Shown here in pieces: positions 10,591-21,050 of a stretch of 64,000 bases of DNA. Location: the NCBI GenBank assembly GCA_014529385.2, contig CM043943.1:155529092-155593091 (forward strand), written 5' to 3'. Both the position numbers and the translations under genes were made by a program. The stretch is from Adiantum capillus-veneris (lineage: Eukaryota; Streptophyta; Polypodiopsida; Polypodiales; Pteridaceae). Position 1 is the first letter of the stretch. Each line of letters starts with the position of its first letter. The notes under the pieces were generated by a model, which ran no database searches, was not told the origin of the DNA, and worked only from the letters and a program-made list of their open reading frames with translations.

Positions 10591-11182
10591 TGAGACTCAA
10601 GTCGAATAGATGATGCATATGACAAAGATCAAGTATCACACAAACACGATCCCATTTAGGGCACTTCCGCACACAGGCAATTCTTTGTTAGAGGCGACAT
10701 CACCTACTTCTACCGCACGCTTGCAAAAGCGAACAGAAGTCGCACTTGAGCTTATTGTGTAGTGCAGCTCTCATGCACAGACAAAACCACACCTTCCCCC
10801 TGCGTGCAAACTGCCCCGACTCAGTCCCTTCTACTAGAACATTCCTTTCCCCTAATGGACTACATAGATACATAGAGAAAGACACACAGAGAGGGTAAAC
10901 TTGGGGGTGTCAAAGTGGCAGCGGAAAAAGAAAATCGGATGATGACCGAGTCTCCAACCAGTGTAATGGCTCTCTCGATCAGTCGACAGCCACCAAAACT
11001 CCAAGGTAGCCTCGTATTGTGGGCAGCCCCCTGCACAGATGCCACTCCATCAAGGGCAGCCCCTCCTTGCCTACAACCTGAAAAAGCAGGAAATGCTGCA
11101 AGGGAGAGAGTGGGTGCTGAGAGGGGAGAGAGAGAGAGATCGCACGCAGACATGGAAAGAGGAAACGCTACGGAGGCATGGT

Positions 11183-11214
<32 letters not shown>

Positions 11215-11335
11215 AAGAAGAAGATTGTTTTAACGTCGAGAGAGAGAGAGAGAGAGAGAGAGAAGAAGAAGAGAGTTTTAACGTTGTAGGAAACTATCCC
11301 AAGAGACCTTAAAGATCTAGCTGACGAGGAGAGTT

Positions 11336-11386
<51 letters not shown>

Positions 11387-11389
11387 GAA
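10591..11389. repeat. Unassigned stretch ending in microsatellites
   Basis: Contains (CA)n at about 11182-11210, (GA)n at about 11238-11263, and a longer (GA)n at about 11340-11383. No convincing gene. The last (GA)n tract adjoins the 3' end of the minus-strand LINE and may act as its tail. Confidence 0.6.
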
Positions 11390-11400
11390 ATGAAAATGAA

Positions 11401-11442
11401 ATGTTATATTAACGTCTTCAAAAGGCCAAAATGGCCTATGAG
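11401..11442 (-). other. LINE 3'-UTR terminal motif with hairpin
   Basis: The plus-strand core CTTCAAAAGGCCAAAATGG contains AGGCC-AAAAT-GGCCT, a perfect 5-bp stem with a 5-base loop (11423-11437). The same motif recurs at 14413-14453 and 14490-14524. 3'-end stem-loops are recognised by the RT in several LINE groups; that role here is inferred. Confidence 0.65.
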
Positions 11443-11540
11443 ACCAAAAAAGTTACAATTGGTGAATGTGATACCATGTCTGAGTACGGAAATTACAAAG
11501 GTACAAAGAACTAACACTAAAGACGGTAAGGAGAAAGGAA

Positions 11541-11543
<3 letters not shown>

Positions 11544-11572
<29 letters not shown>
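11544..11572. repeat. Homopolymer G run (29 bp)
   Basis: An uninterrupted run of G lies in the LINE 3' UTR, just after the ORF2 stop. Its exact length should be treated as uncertain. Confidence 0.8.
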
Positions 11573-11574
<2 letters not shown>

Positions 11575-11580
11575 GGGGGT

Positions 11581-12665
11581 TCAGATGAAATTTCTCATTG
11601 GTCGCTGTCGGATCTCATCGACCTCCTCCATGGTCAGTACTCTGGTAGGGCGTCTTGCATGTCGAGCTAGAGTGATCTGTATCTTTTGTTGCAGCCTTCG
11701 TCTGTAGTGGGAGACCCCCCGAGTTCGTGGACGTTTGGATCTGCCAAGTTCCGTGGCTCGATCAAGTAGTGTACCTCTAGTATGAGTAGGCTCTGAGATT
11801 TGTTGTAATGACTGCTCCGTTGGCTCTCCTGTGGCTGGTGTAAAGAAATCTGTGATTCGTCTCTGAGACTGTCTTTCCTCTGATGTTCTCAGCAAGCTCT
11901 CCCTAAGTTTGCGCAGCTCTAGCAGGAACAATCCGAGACACCTCTGATCCTTGTATCTCATGACTCTAGAAAAAGGTCCAAACTTTTCTCTAAACAGGCA
12001 GTGGAAGCGGCCGCGTATCTCATAGTATGCCGGGCAGTGACATGTGTAGTGCAGCTCTGTCTCTGGCTCTAAGTTGCATAGGTGACATATCCTAGCTCCT
12101 GTCGACACCCCTCGAAATCGGCCAGTCTCGATTTGGAGCTGATGTGAGGATGTGCGTATCTGTCCAATAGCGCGTCTTATCCCATGAGATAAGTGTGTCC
12201 ATGTATGCAGGCCTAGTCACAAAGCCGTCCTCCGTGACTTGGAGAAGATGCTCTCTGTAGAAGGCCATCTTCGTACCCAACTCCTGGGTCGGCTGTATCC
12301 ATGTGCTCCTGGGATTTAGCTGAATCAGATCTTAACGTATGAGTCTGGTAATCTCTGTCCGTGTGAGAGACAGGGAGGGTGCATCCAGAGAGTATTGAAG
12401 CGGAGGTAATCTATCCATCTTGAGACCATGCGACTGAAACCATGCCGTCATCTATCCATACCAACATGCTGTATCGCCTTGTAGAGCTAGTTGTCGAGAT
12501 GACTCCAAGGCAAGCCAAGCGTATCTGTCCCTGGGGAGATCCCATAGACCGTGCATAAAAGAAACTGATCTCGTCAACGCCTCCACCACGAGGGGGCGGG
12601 CAGCTAGCTCGGCTTGGATAATCTCATGTGGTACTGACGCCTTAGCCCGAATCATCCGAGCGATC
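11581..12665 (-). pseudogene. LINE ORF2 C-terminal region (post-RT, zinc knuckle)
   Basis: Read in pieces on the minus strand. The first holds ARMIRAKASVPHEII...RYAWLALESSRQLA (12452-12781), the conserved region after the RT thumb. The last (11581-12108) holds ICHLCNLEPETELHYTCHCPAYYEIRGRF, of CX2C...HX4C type, the usual C-terminal zinc knuckle of LINE ORF2. The basic tail ends at a stop at 11581. Frame changes near 12300 and 12110 make it a pseudogene. Confidence 0.8.
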
Positions 12666-13400
12666 ATTTTGAAAGAATGGAATGAGACCTGGCTGGGCCA
12701 TAACATAATCCACTGTGCTGGCACCATGTCGGTGTGGAAAGCAAGTAAAACCTCCAGCTGTCGAAAATCTTTGTAGGCCATTCAAAATGGCCAATCTATG
12801 TGCGGTTCCCATATCTATCAAGTATCTGCCATATTCCGTGTATTCCTCATCTTGTGATAATCTGGATAGACCCATCTCTGTATCGTCCAGCTCCCTAAGC
12901 ATTTTCTAGGAAGTATCATAAAATATTGTATGGTGGTGGGCAGTCCTAGCATTGAAATCCCCTAGTATGATAATGTCACCATCCTTAGAAAAGTCCCATA
13001 TGTCATTATCCAGAATAGCAAAGGGAGATTGTCCCCTAGGTGATGCATATACCGACGTACTAGGAGGAAAGTAACAGATAGCAATGTAGAGGTATCTGCC
13101 CGTCTCTGCCCTGAGCCTCGCCCACATGTACCTAGCATGCTCATCCCTGCGCACTATATATATCAATGGCTGCAACTCCTCCCTAAATAAAACTGGCACT
13201 CCCCCTGAGCCTCGTCCTCGATGCTCCGATCTGGTCTCTTGTCTGCATGCTATCTCCCATCTATATCCGCTCACGTGTGGCATGGATTGCCCAGGGGCTT
13301 GATGCGTCTCCGAGTAGAAGATGATGTCTCTCCCTGTGAAGCTATCCTCAAAGGCCCCTACATCAAGACGAAGTGAACCGTTACAATTCCAGGTTGCCAT
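12665..13400 (-). pseudogene. LINE ORF2 endonuclease (EEP/APE type)
   Basis: Starts MATWNCNGSLR at 13400, 31 bases after the ORF1 stop. It shows the APE-type order: TWNCNG, YSETHQAPG with the catalytic Glu, the GDFNAR motif at about 12930-12950, then after a stop at 12906 a segment ending STVDYVMAQPGLIPFF (12642-12902), the substrate-binding end of the domain. The SDH motif and the whole RT that should follow are absent; the sequence moves straight into the post-RT region. In an intact element this enzyme nicks target DNA. Confidence 0.85.
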
Positions 13401-13430
13401 CTTCAGTGTTGTCCCATGGGTCTTGCACCG

Positions 13431-14313
13431 TCATGCGGGACGTCGCTCCAATATAACCACCTTTCCATCTCTGTAAAAAGCAATCTTCCCCTTTTCCCTT
13501 GCTGCTCTAATTTCCGGCATTACTTCTTGCATATGAGCAATCTGCGAGAGGGTGAGGTCATCTCCAAGAAAGATGCCAATCTTCTTTAGAGTCGGTCTCT
13601 TCTTCAGGAAATCCTTCTTCGCTTCCATGGATGGGAAGCGGAGAATGAGTGCCCTTTCCTTCGAGGTTTCTCCGTTGCTTCCACTTTTCTTTGTGCCCAC
13701 TCTCCAGGCCCTCGTATGCGTCTGTTCATTGACCCCCCATCAGAGTCATGAGTTCTTTCACCTCTTCCTCCACATTATCTTGGTCTCTGAGGCCACATAT
13801 CCTTACATGTAAGGCACGCACACGTCTCCTTTGCTCCTCTTCTAGTGTCAAGTTGAAGATGGTTGGTGTGGGGGTGGGGGTTATTTCCTTACCTTTCCCT
13901 TTCTTGACGATCTCGATCCACTTTTCGGCCTTTTCTGCTTTTTGTTGGGTCTTTGTGATGACATCTGTCGTCATTTCTTTTTGTTGCTCCCCACCTTCTT
14001 TGATGACCCGCACTTGTTCTTTAATCGTGTTAAGCTCTTCAATTACTGAGGGTTGAAGCTCTCCCTCTTCGAGGACATTCTGCGATCGCACCTCTGCAAG
14101 CTCTTTCTTGAGTAGTGCGATTTCCTCATCTTGAGCCTTCACGCGATCCTCGAGTGTATTTATCGTGTTTTCCTGTGCTGCCACGCGCACGTCGAGTATG
14201 TTGATAGTACCTAGGAGGTGGCGGTTGATCATGCTAATGGACTCGCTCAGTTCTTCTTTGCATTTTTGGATGGCATCCTCCACCGGGTCATCCTTGCCAC
14301 TTTGCTTCCTCAT
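13431..14313 (-). pseudogene. LINE ORF1 protein (coiled coil plus RNA-binding domain)
   Basis: ATG at 14313. The first part (13726-14313) has a long coiled coil at residues about 35-135 (ENTINTLEDRVKAQDEEIALLKK) and then RRRVRALHVRICGL, the start of an RRM-like fold. The frame breaks near 13715. The second part (13431-13700) continues with RALILRFPSMEAKKDFL, LGDDLTLSQ and GKIAFYRDGKVVIL, typical of the C-terminal domain of LINE ORF1. It binds element RNA as an oligomer. One frameshift makes this copy inactive. Confidence 0.8.
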
Positions 14314-14412
14314 GGTCGGAAGGCCGCCTCGGGAGAGGTAGAAAGTCTCCCCGCAGTTAAGTTTTTTTTTTCTCTCTCTCTCTCTACGCGGCTAAGTTTC
14401 TTTTTTTGAGAG

Positions 14413-14446
14413 ATGTTATATTAACGTCTTCAAAAGGCCAAAATGA

Positions 14447-14484
<38 letters not shown>

Positions 14485-14680
14485 AACGAAACGTCTTCAA
14501 AAGGCCAAAATGACCTATGAGACCCCAAGGAGTTACATCTCCGGAGAATCTGATAAAATGTCTGGAAAAAAAACTAAAACAACTCAGAGAGAGAGGATGC
14601 TGAGCCAAAACGCTGGCAAAGCACAGTAAATTATGAAATAATAGAAAGGGGCTGGGTCCCTCCATAGGGACCCTACTCAT
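14413..14680 (-). pseudogene. Truncated LINE 3' ends
   Basis: Two more copies of the LINE tail motif (14413-14453 and 14490-14524) are separated by (GA)n at about 14452-14480. The second extends with GAGACC...AGTTACA, matching 11440-11460. They are 3' ends of other insertions of the same family, stacked head to tail with the larger copy. Their hairpin stems carry one mismatch (AGGCC/GACCT). Confidence 0.65.
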
Positions 14681-14699
14681 CTATCCCACGACCCATAAA

Positions 14700-15440
14700 C
14701 AGGGGGACGCCTCCTGGAAAATAACTCAGCTATAGAGGTCAGAGTCTCTGCATGTTGAGTTTTCAGCCATGTGTCACTTTTAGATGATGTGGCTTAAATG
14801 TGCCACTTGGCACATTTATGGTGATGTAAGCTGTAGTATCCCGCAAAGTCCTAGGTGTTGGGGTGCTGCCTCGAGCTAGCCTGCCCGATGGGCACATGCA
14901 TGGCTTGCATCGCCACATAAGGTACGTCTACCTCGGCACAACCTCAAAACAGCCTTCACTCCCTCATTTGCTCCTGGAAGATATTGGATCGACCACCAAA
15001 CAGGAGGTGAAACTCTAACATCCCCTCTCAACTCCTGGATGGGGAATCAATCCAAGGGAGCTGAAGTTAAGGGATAGTGTCGGCTGTGGAAGAGGTTTGG
15101 TGAAGATTCCAGCTAGGTTATCAAACATTGAACAGTCCACGAGTCAAATGTTACCATCCGAGGTCTTCTCTCAAACAAAGTAGCATAAAATACCCCATTC
15201 CTGCAATAGCTATACTAGTCTTGTTGTTCGGCTAAATTATGATGGTCTGCTGCAGAAAAACAAACTCCAAAAGTAACCTCTGAAGCCAAACAAGCTCACA
15301 TCTAGCACTACAAGCAGCACGGTACTCAGCCTCTGTAGAAGACAAGGCAACAGTGGGCTGCTTCTTGCTGCTCCATAAAATCGCTCTTGATCCATAAGAA
15401 CAGGTTGTACCATGTACCCTCTTGATAGAGGAGTCATCGC
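14700..15440 (-). pseudogene. Ty1/copia 3' remnant (RNase H and LTR part)
   Basis: The minus strand at about 15240-15440 reads WSSKKQPTVALSSTEAEYRAA then CELVWLQRLLLEF, the classic copia RNase H motif, followed by weaker SIAIAGM. A purine-rich tract (TGAGAGGGGA, 15021-15030) precedes TGTTAGAG, a likely 3' LTR start at 15020 running left to perhaps 14700. It lies downstream of PMS1 exon 5, so it is intronic if that gene continues left. Confidence 0.75.
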
Positions 15441-15707
15441 CCTATGGGGAGATTATGGGCAGTTTCAAAAAACTAATGTAAGGATCTTTTTCAAGCAAAA
15501 AAAAACAAAACAAAACAAAAAAAAAAAGATGCTCCTATTGTTTACTCCAAGCACATGGGTTGGGGACAATAACTTTGGAACCTGTCTTTTTGAACTCGGC
15601 CTTGTTAAATTGTTTTGTTAAGCTTGAACAAATTAACTCCTCCCCCACTGCCACACAATTTCTGTATACACATATAGATAACAAAAAAAAGGGATTAACT
15701 TTGAGAC

Positions 15708-18140
15708 CTTCATCTTTTTGAAATCAGCCTTGTTGAATGTTCTTTCAAGCTCCCTTGTAGCTGCCGCGAGTGCTTCTTCTTTGCCTGAATCACCAGTTGC
15801 ACCATAATCTAATCCCATGGATGCAGCCAGGAAAGGTCTTCTAAGTTGCAAAAAGCCCAAGATGGATGGTTAGAAAACAAGCTTTTTGTGTGGATGGTGG
15901 TCAACATAATAGATAGGCGTACCTCTTTTCCCGCGGACACCTTCCCCTGTTGAGACAACTATCGTTTCTTACAAAGCCCTTATCAAATCTCGCCCGGATT
16001 TTCTCGAAGTCAAAATCTACAGAATAATCAGCTAGTACTGGCTCAGACTCCTTCAAAAGAGAGGCTGAGGATTCTTTGGGTGCCTCTGTCACAAAATCAC
16101 AGGAATCTTCTGGTACTGACACATTGTCTGAAGACTGAATTGAACTGCTTTTCTTCTCCAGTAGTTCTGTATCCTTCATGCAAACGGAGCAAATGTAGAA
16201 AATCCACCTACTCACAAAACGAGAAAAGATGCACATGCAAACAAAGAATTTTCTCTTACTTCGATTTCCTTGACAGCAATGAAGCTGCCACTTTGTTCGT
16301 GATTTAAGGACAAAAAGCTACTCCTGTCCTCAGTAGCAGCATCAGTGGTTTCTGACTCACAATTATCTGTCTGTAAATTGCCACTCCTGTGACCAGGTTC
16401 GTCTCTGTTCTCCCCAGCCCTATGTCGCGATAACAGCCATTTTTTGAGAAGAGGCTCTTCACTAGAAAGAGATGTATCTTCTACTGCCCTTTTTACAGGC
16501 AAGACAAATCCATTTAACTTGGACTGAACCACTTTTTGCTGCAAGGTGGCAGCCTTCTGCTTCTGATTCAGTTTACAATCTGTTTTTTCATCCTTCTCTG
16601 TGCTTATGGAGCCACCTTTTGAATTTGTTGATACAATGGAAACACCACATTGAAACGAATCAAGTACAGCAGGAGCTGCACTGCAAGTAGTGGATTTCTT
16701 ATATGAAGAATCATCCAAATTTTCTTCCACCACAACCTCTTTTAAAAAGATGGGATCCTCATTCTTATTTTCTGATAGCTCTACCTGAATAGACCCAGTC
16801 CTTTGAGATAACTCTTCAAAATCACACCGTTGGGTCTCAAACTCTGGTAATTCTCTGAGCATACAACTATCTTTTTCAAAACTTGTATTTTCAAGTTTCT
16901 GTACTGCAAAAGCATACCTCTCAGGTGCATACACGCTTTCTAATGACTGTCTAAATGCCTGTAAAAGCTCACTCTCTGCATGAAGAAAGACCTTGCGCTT
17001 ATCTGGTGTTACATTAACATCATATGTCGTAGTGGGAAGGATAAAGTTCAGCACAGCCATAGGAAATTGCTGAGAATTAAAGGATCTATACAGCTCATTC
17101 AGCATTTTGCTAACCTTTGGAAGTTCAACAGGTCGGCTATTGATATAAAAGAATTGACGATCTCCAGAGGGCCGGCCAGAGCCAGAACCTGGTTTTGAGA
17201 CAAAACCCTCAATTCGACATTCACTACATACGGAAAGATCCACCGGCTCCAAGCAAGCTGCCATCTTTGTACCAAAAACAGTTATTATGTTGTCCTTTAT
17301 GGAGCTGGTTCCTTGAGTCTTTAAGATCATTGTTCGAGTTTTCCCAGTCAAATGTGTACAAACTAGTCGGACATTCTTGGCTATCAAAGCATATCCCTTC
17401 AAGACAAACACTAAAGGCTTGAGTGAATGTTACAAGTTCACATACATCAAAGACACCAAAATATTTCTCTGATCATAACCTCACATGTAAAACCGTAAGA
17501 AGTCGGCTGTACTCCCGGCGTATATTTTTCATGAACTCTTTGTGACGAACCGGTAAAGATTTGAATAACCCGCTTACGATGACAGTAGTCCCAACTGGCC
17601 GTGCTTCACTCTTCTGTGAGATGATAGACCCTGAATGATCAAATTGCACGTGTGTAGCAACAGTTTCATTCTTAGTCCTAGTGACAACATTCAAATCCCC
17701 TAAAGCACACAGGGAGCTCAATGCTTCTCCTCTAAATCCAAAGGAACACAACGACTGCAGATCAGCAAATTCTGAGATTTTTGACGTATGGTACTTCAGT
17801 GTCAAAGCCTGGAAGGGCAAAGCAACAATAAGTAGGCATTACCAATAGAAGAAACTACCATTCATTAGAATCACAGCATGCTAAGATGAATGAGTTATCT
17901 GTCAAAAACCTGATAGTTATCAGGAGACACTCCACATCCATTGTCTGCCACTTCCAAACTATCTGCACCATAGTCTTTAAGCTTGATTTCAATGCTAGTA
18001 GCCCCTGCATCTAAACTGTTTTCTACAAGCTCTTTTACTGCCATTGACAGGTCGAGTATTACTTGGCCAGAACATATCCTATGCACGGAAGCTTTATCAA
18101 TAGGCTTAATCACCGCTACTCCTTTTCTATGTTCCGCCAT
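15708..18140 (-). CDS. PMS1: DNA mismatch repair protein PMS1 (MutL family), C-terminus not found
   Basis: Five exons with GT-AG borders: 17910-18140, 17485-17808, 16260-17396, 15923-16173 and 15708-15840. Reading phase is kept across every junction, giving about 692 codons. The N-terminal GHKL ATPase is clear: [33 protein letters not shown] and a [20 protein letters not shown] segment. The transducer domain follows with [13 protein letters not shown] and [10 protein letters not shown] (exon 3). Then comes a long acidic, variable linker. Exon 5 has [20 protein letters not shown], the segment just before the C-terminal domain in plant PMS1. That domain (about 200 residues, dimerisation with MLH1 and endonuclease site) was not found to the left within the window. 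MutL-alpha (MLH1-PMS1) acts after MutS in nuclear mismatch repair. This is the plant PMS1, equivalent to human PMS2. Confidence 0.9.
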
Positions 18141-18954
18141 TGATAATGTTGAAGAGATCCCTTAGCACACTCTTAATACAAAGGCATTTTCCAAACCGCA
18201 TGTAAACAGCTACAATCCTTTCAGTCAACGATGTTTAGGCTACAAATGAAGATCATCTCACATCAGTAATAGTGAGTATTTGAACCAGACTAAATTCAAG
18301 TTCAAAACAAAACACTTGACCATTTAATCCATCTACCTGATTGATCTAAGACCACTTTTGAGTTGAGCAATTTGTAACCACTTCTAACGAGTGGTCAGAT
18401 GGAAAGATAGCAGACTACGAAATAGCCCAGACTTAAATCAACTTTAATACTTTCAAAATAATTGAACACACTGAGCTGAATAAGAGTGAAAGGAGATGGA
18501 GAAGATGGTGGAGCAGATTGCTCATGCACGAGAGTCTGTGGCCATGAACTGCCACTGCAGCACCCCCGGTTGAGTATTTGTTTATTGATTGAGTTTGAGT
18601 CCAACGGATGGCAAGAATCTGTGAGTCCTCTTGAGCCTTCAACCTTCAGACTCGTGCCTAAGGCAAACTCTATGAGTACCTGTGTCACAGTATACCTAGA
18701 TGAATCCAAGATAAGCGGAGATTCGCCTTTAAAGGAAAGTGCAAGGTGTAGACTAATGGTAGTCATCAACAAGACAATATAACCATCAACTCCATCATGC
18801 AAAGTATTGACTACATACTACGAAATTCCCACTAACGTCGTCAGAACTAGGTACACAGACACACACCACACATACGAGCATACATCAACAAAGATCTGCA
18901 TACTAAGTTTCTGTCATAACTCAAGAGAGGAAGGGAAGACTCAGCCATAACCAA
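18141..18954. other. Upstream region of PMS1
   Basis: No gene seen. It should contain the 5' leader and promoter of the minus-strand PMS1 gene or a 5' intron. I cannot point to a firm TATA box or start site. Confidence 0.3.
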
Positions 18955-19255
18955 GCCTACCTGTGTCAAAGTGTCTACTCTAAATACTATTATATAGGTT
19001 CTTGGCTTTAAAAGCTTAAAAGCAGTTGCCTACCTGTGTCAAAGTGCCTACTCTAAATACTATTAAATAAGTTCTTGGCTTTAAAAGCTTAAAAGGAGTT
19101 GCCTACCTGTGTCAAAGACTCAAAGTGCCTACTCTAAATACTATTATATAGGTTCTTGGCTTTAAAAGCTTAAAAGCAGTTGCCTACCTGTGTCAAAGTG
19201 CCTCCTTTAAACAATATAATATAGGTTCTTAAAAGCTTAGAGGCAGTTTCCTAAA
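18955..19255. repeat. Tandem repeat, 73-bp unit, four copies
   Basis: Units begin GCCTACCTGTGTCAAAG at 18955, 19028, 19101 and 19182. The third unit is 81 bp because eight bases (GACTCAAA) are added. Each unit contains TTAAAAGCTTAAAAG. The last copy is diverged. Confidence 0.9.
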
Positions 19256-20700
19256 AGCCTTGGGCCTTTAAGCCCACATACACACAGACATGCTTTAAAG
19301 CAAAAAAAAAAAACTCCAAAAACAAAAGCACCAAAACAAGAACTCACACGAAAACAAAATACTGATGTGATTCCCGGCAGGGCTCGTCCTAGATATCGGA
19401 CTCTCCGCCGACGTGGCAGGGAGGTCCGCCCACCGGCAACCGGCCCCATTTAAAAAGGTTTAAACACCCCCCCCCCCCCCCCCCCCCCCCCCCTCTCGGT
19501 TTAAACCATATAACCGTTTGAACACGGGCTTGGAACAAACCACCGTGGCTATGCTAGTGGTTGAGCATCACGTCTCTCACCGCGGGTACCTGAGTTCAAA
19601 CCTCGTTGCTGGAGTTTAATCACCTTTTTGGATTGAGCATTTGGCCTTTTGTGCAAACCAAGGCCGTTGGAAAAAAAACTAAGTGTCGAAAATGACCTGC
19701 TGAACCGGCCCAGCAAGTCAACATGCGCGCCACTTGGACGACTCTCCAAGGTGCCACATCCTTGAGAGTCCAATATCTAGAGAGAGCCTTCCCGGCAGTA
19801 TGCCACCGAACCGGCCACCTTATAGAGGGTGGCCTTCTCGTATCCACACGCGTCAAGAGGGGAACCTCTTGGCACTCGATGATCTATAGTTAAATTAGAA
19901 GGCAGTGACTTCTTGCCTCTCAGTATCTGGATTCTTTTTATCTGCCCCTTACAACACTCCCCATTCACTTTGTTTGCTAGCCTAGCCTATAGGACCTTGG
20001 GGCAGCCCAAATGTTTGTATTCAGATTGAACACATTGTGACCTCTAATGTTCCTTTGTTTAAGCCAGGAAGCAGACCTGCCAACAGCCTGCAGACATAGC
20101 TAAAGCAGTCCCCCAAGAGCTGCCTAGATTGAAGAGAAACTTACTGGGGTGTCAGCAATATGATGAACCCAAGAAGGAGGCCTGAAGACAACATGCTAGT
20201 CATGATTTGGTTCTCCAAAGTCCACAATATAGTCCAGTACACCCATTGCATGAGCATCAGGTGTCACCTTGTACTCTTATCGATAAAGAGGAGAAAATTA
20301 TAGATGATGACAGATACAGATATGTCTAAGTCAATTCATGTGCATATGGTAAGCAACTCAAGCTGTCAACATGGCTCACGGGAGAGATGTTAAGCATCCG
20401 AATCCCAATATCCAAGAGTGAGACCCTTGCAGGCCTGAAGAGCCTTGCCTTTGGTTTCTCAAGGTTTAAGTGCTTAGCTCCTGAGACTCAAATCACTAAC
20501 GTTAAGCATGCTGTTGTAGTGGATGAAAGCATTGTACTCAAAACCAAAAATCAAACGTGTTGCAGGGATGTTGATGAGCCTGCCAAAAATTACCCACCGT
20601 TGCTTTCAAGCTTACCTCGAATATGATTGTTGAAATGCCAAAAACTAACAGGGGATTTGAAGCTGAGGATTGAGTTCTTACACTGATTGGTGTTGTCAAC
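19256..20700. repeat. Non-coding stretch with poly-C run and SINE-like block
   Basis: A run of 27 C lies at 19467-19493. The SINE-like sequence at about 19540-19612 is listed separately. The remainder (19620-20700) has no recognised gene. Confidence 0.4.
19540..19612 (+). mobile_element. Possible tRNA-derived SINE head
   Basis: CTATGCTAGTGGTTGAGCATC resembles an A box, and GAGTTCAAACCTC about 45 bp downstream is a good match to the B box of pol III promoters, the arrangement of tRNA-derived plant SINEs. No clear 3' tail or target duplication was found, so this may be an old or partial copy. Confidence 0.4.
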
Positions 20701-21050
20701 TCTATTTGAAATCATTTCTTTCTGCAAGAAACGGGAAACGTGAAATGAGCATGTGCGCACAACAGGATTCCATGTATCCGTTTTCTGCTCAGACGACTCT
20801 CTCTCGGCACCGTGAACGACAGTCACACCGGCTGCCGCTTTGCGCACATTGTAATCCTCGTTGCAGCTTTTGCAGGCGCTCTGTAGTCTTCCCGCCCACC
20901 TCAACGTGGTGGGTGGTTTCATTACGGTGCGATCGTTGGCTGAGCCGTTTGTAGACGGACAGGGGCGCCGACGCTTCTCCACCGAACGGACCTGTCGAAG
21001 CTCCTCGGAAAGGCGGGAGCTGTCTCTCTCTCTCTCTCTATTTTTTATTT
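20700..21050. other. GC-richer block ending in (CT)n
   Basis: This block is richer in G+C and CpG than its neighbours and ends in a (CT)n run at about 21021-21039. It could be a promoter or 5' leader of a gene on either strand, for example the distant 5' end of PMS1. There is no direct evidence for this. Confidence 0.25.

Larger units (their letters stand above)
11390..14410 (-). mobile_element. LINE with internal deletion of the RT domain
   Basis: In minus-strand order: 5' untranslated part (about 14320-14410), ORF1 (13431-14313), ORF2 endonuclease (about 12665-13400), ORF2 C-terminal region with a zinc knuckle (11581-12665), and a 3' UTR with a conserved hairpin (11401-11442) followed by (GA)n. 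The catalytic RT core is missing: the endonuclease tail joins the post-RT region near 12665. Its 5' end abuts the tail of an older LINE at 14413. Confidence 0.85.

Noticed and set aside
11544-11572. Poly-G (and poly-C at 19467-19493) as functional G-quadruplex sites
   Set aside because: Homopolymers of this length are unstable and error-prone in sequencing. Nothing else supports a role.
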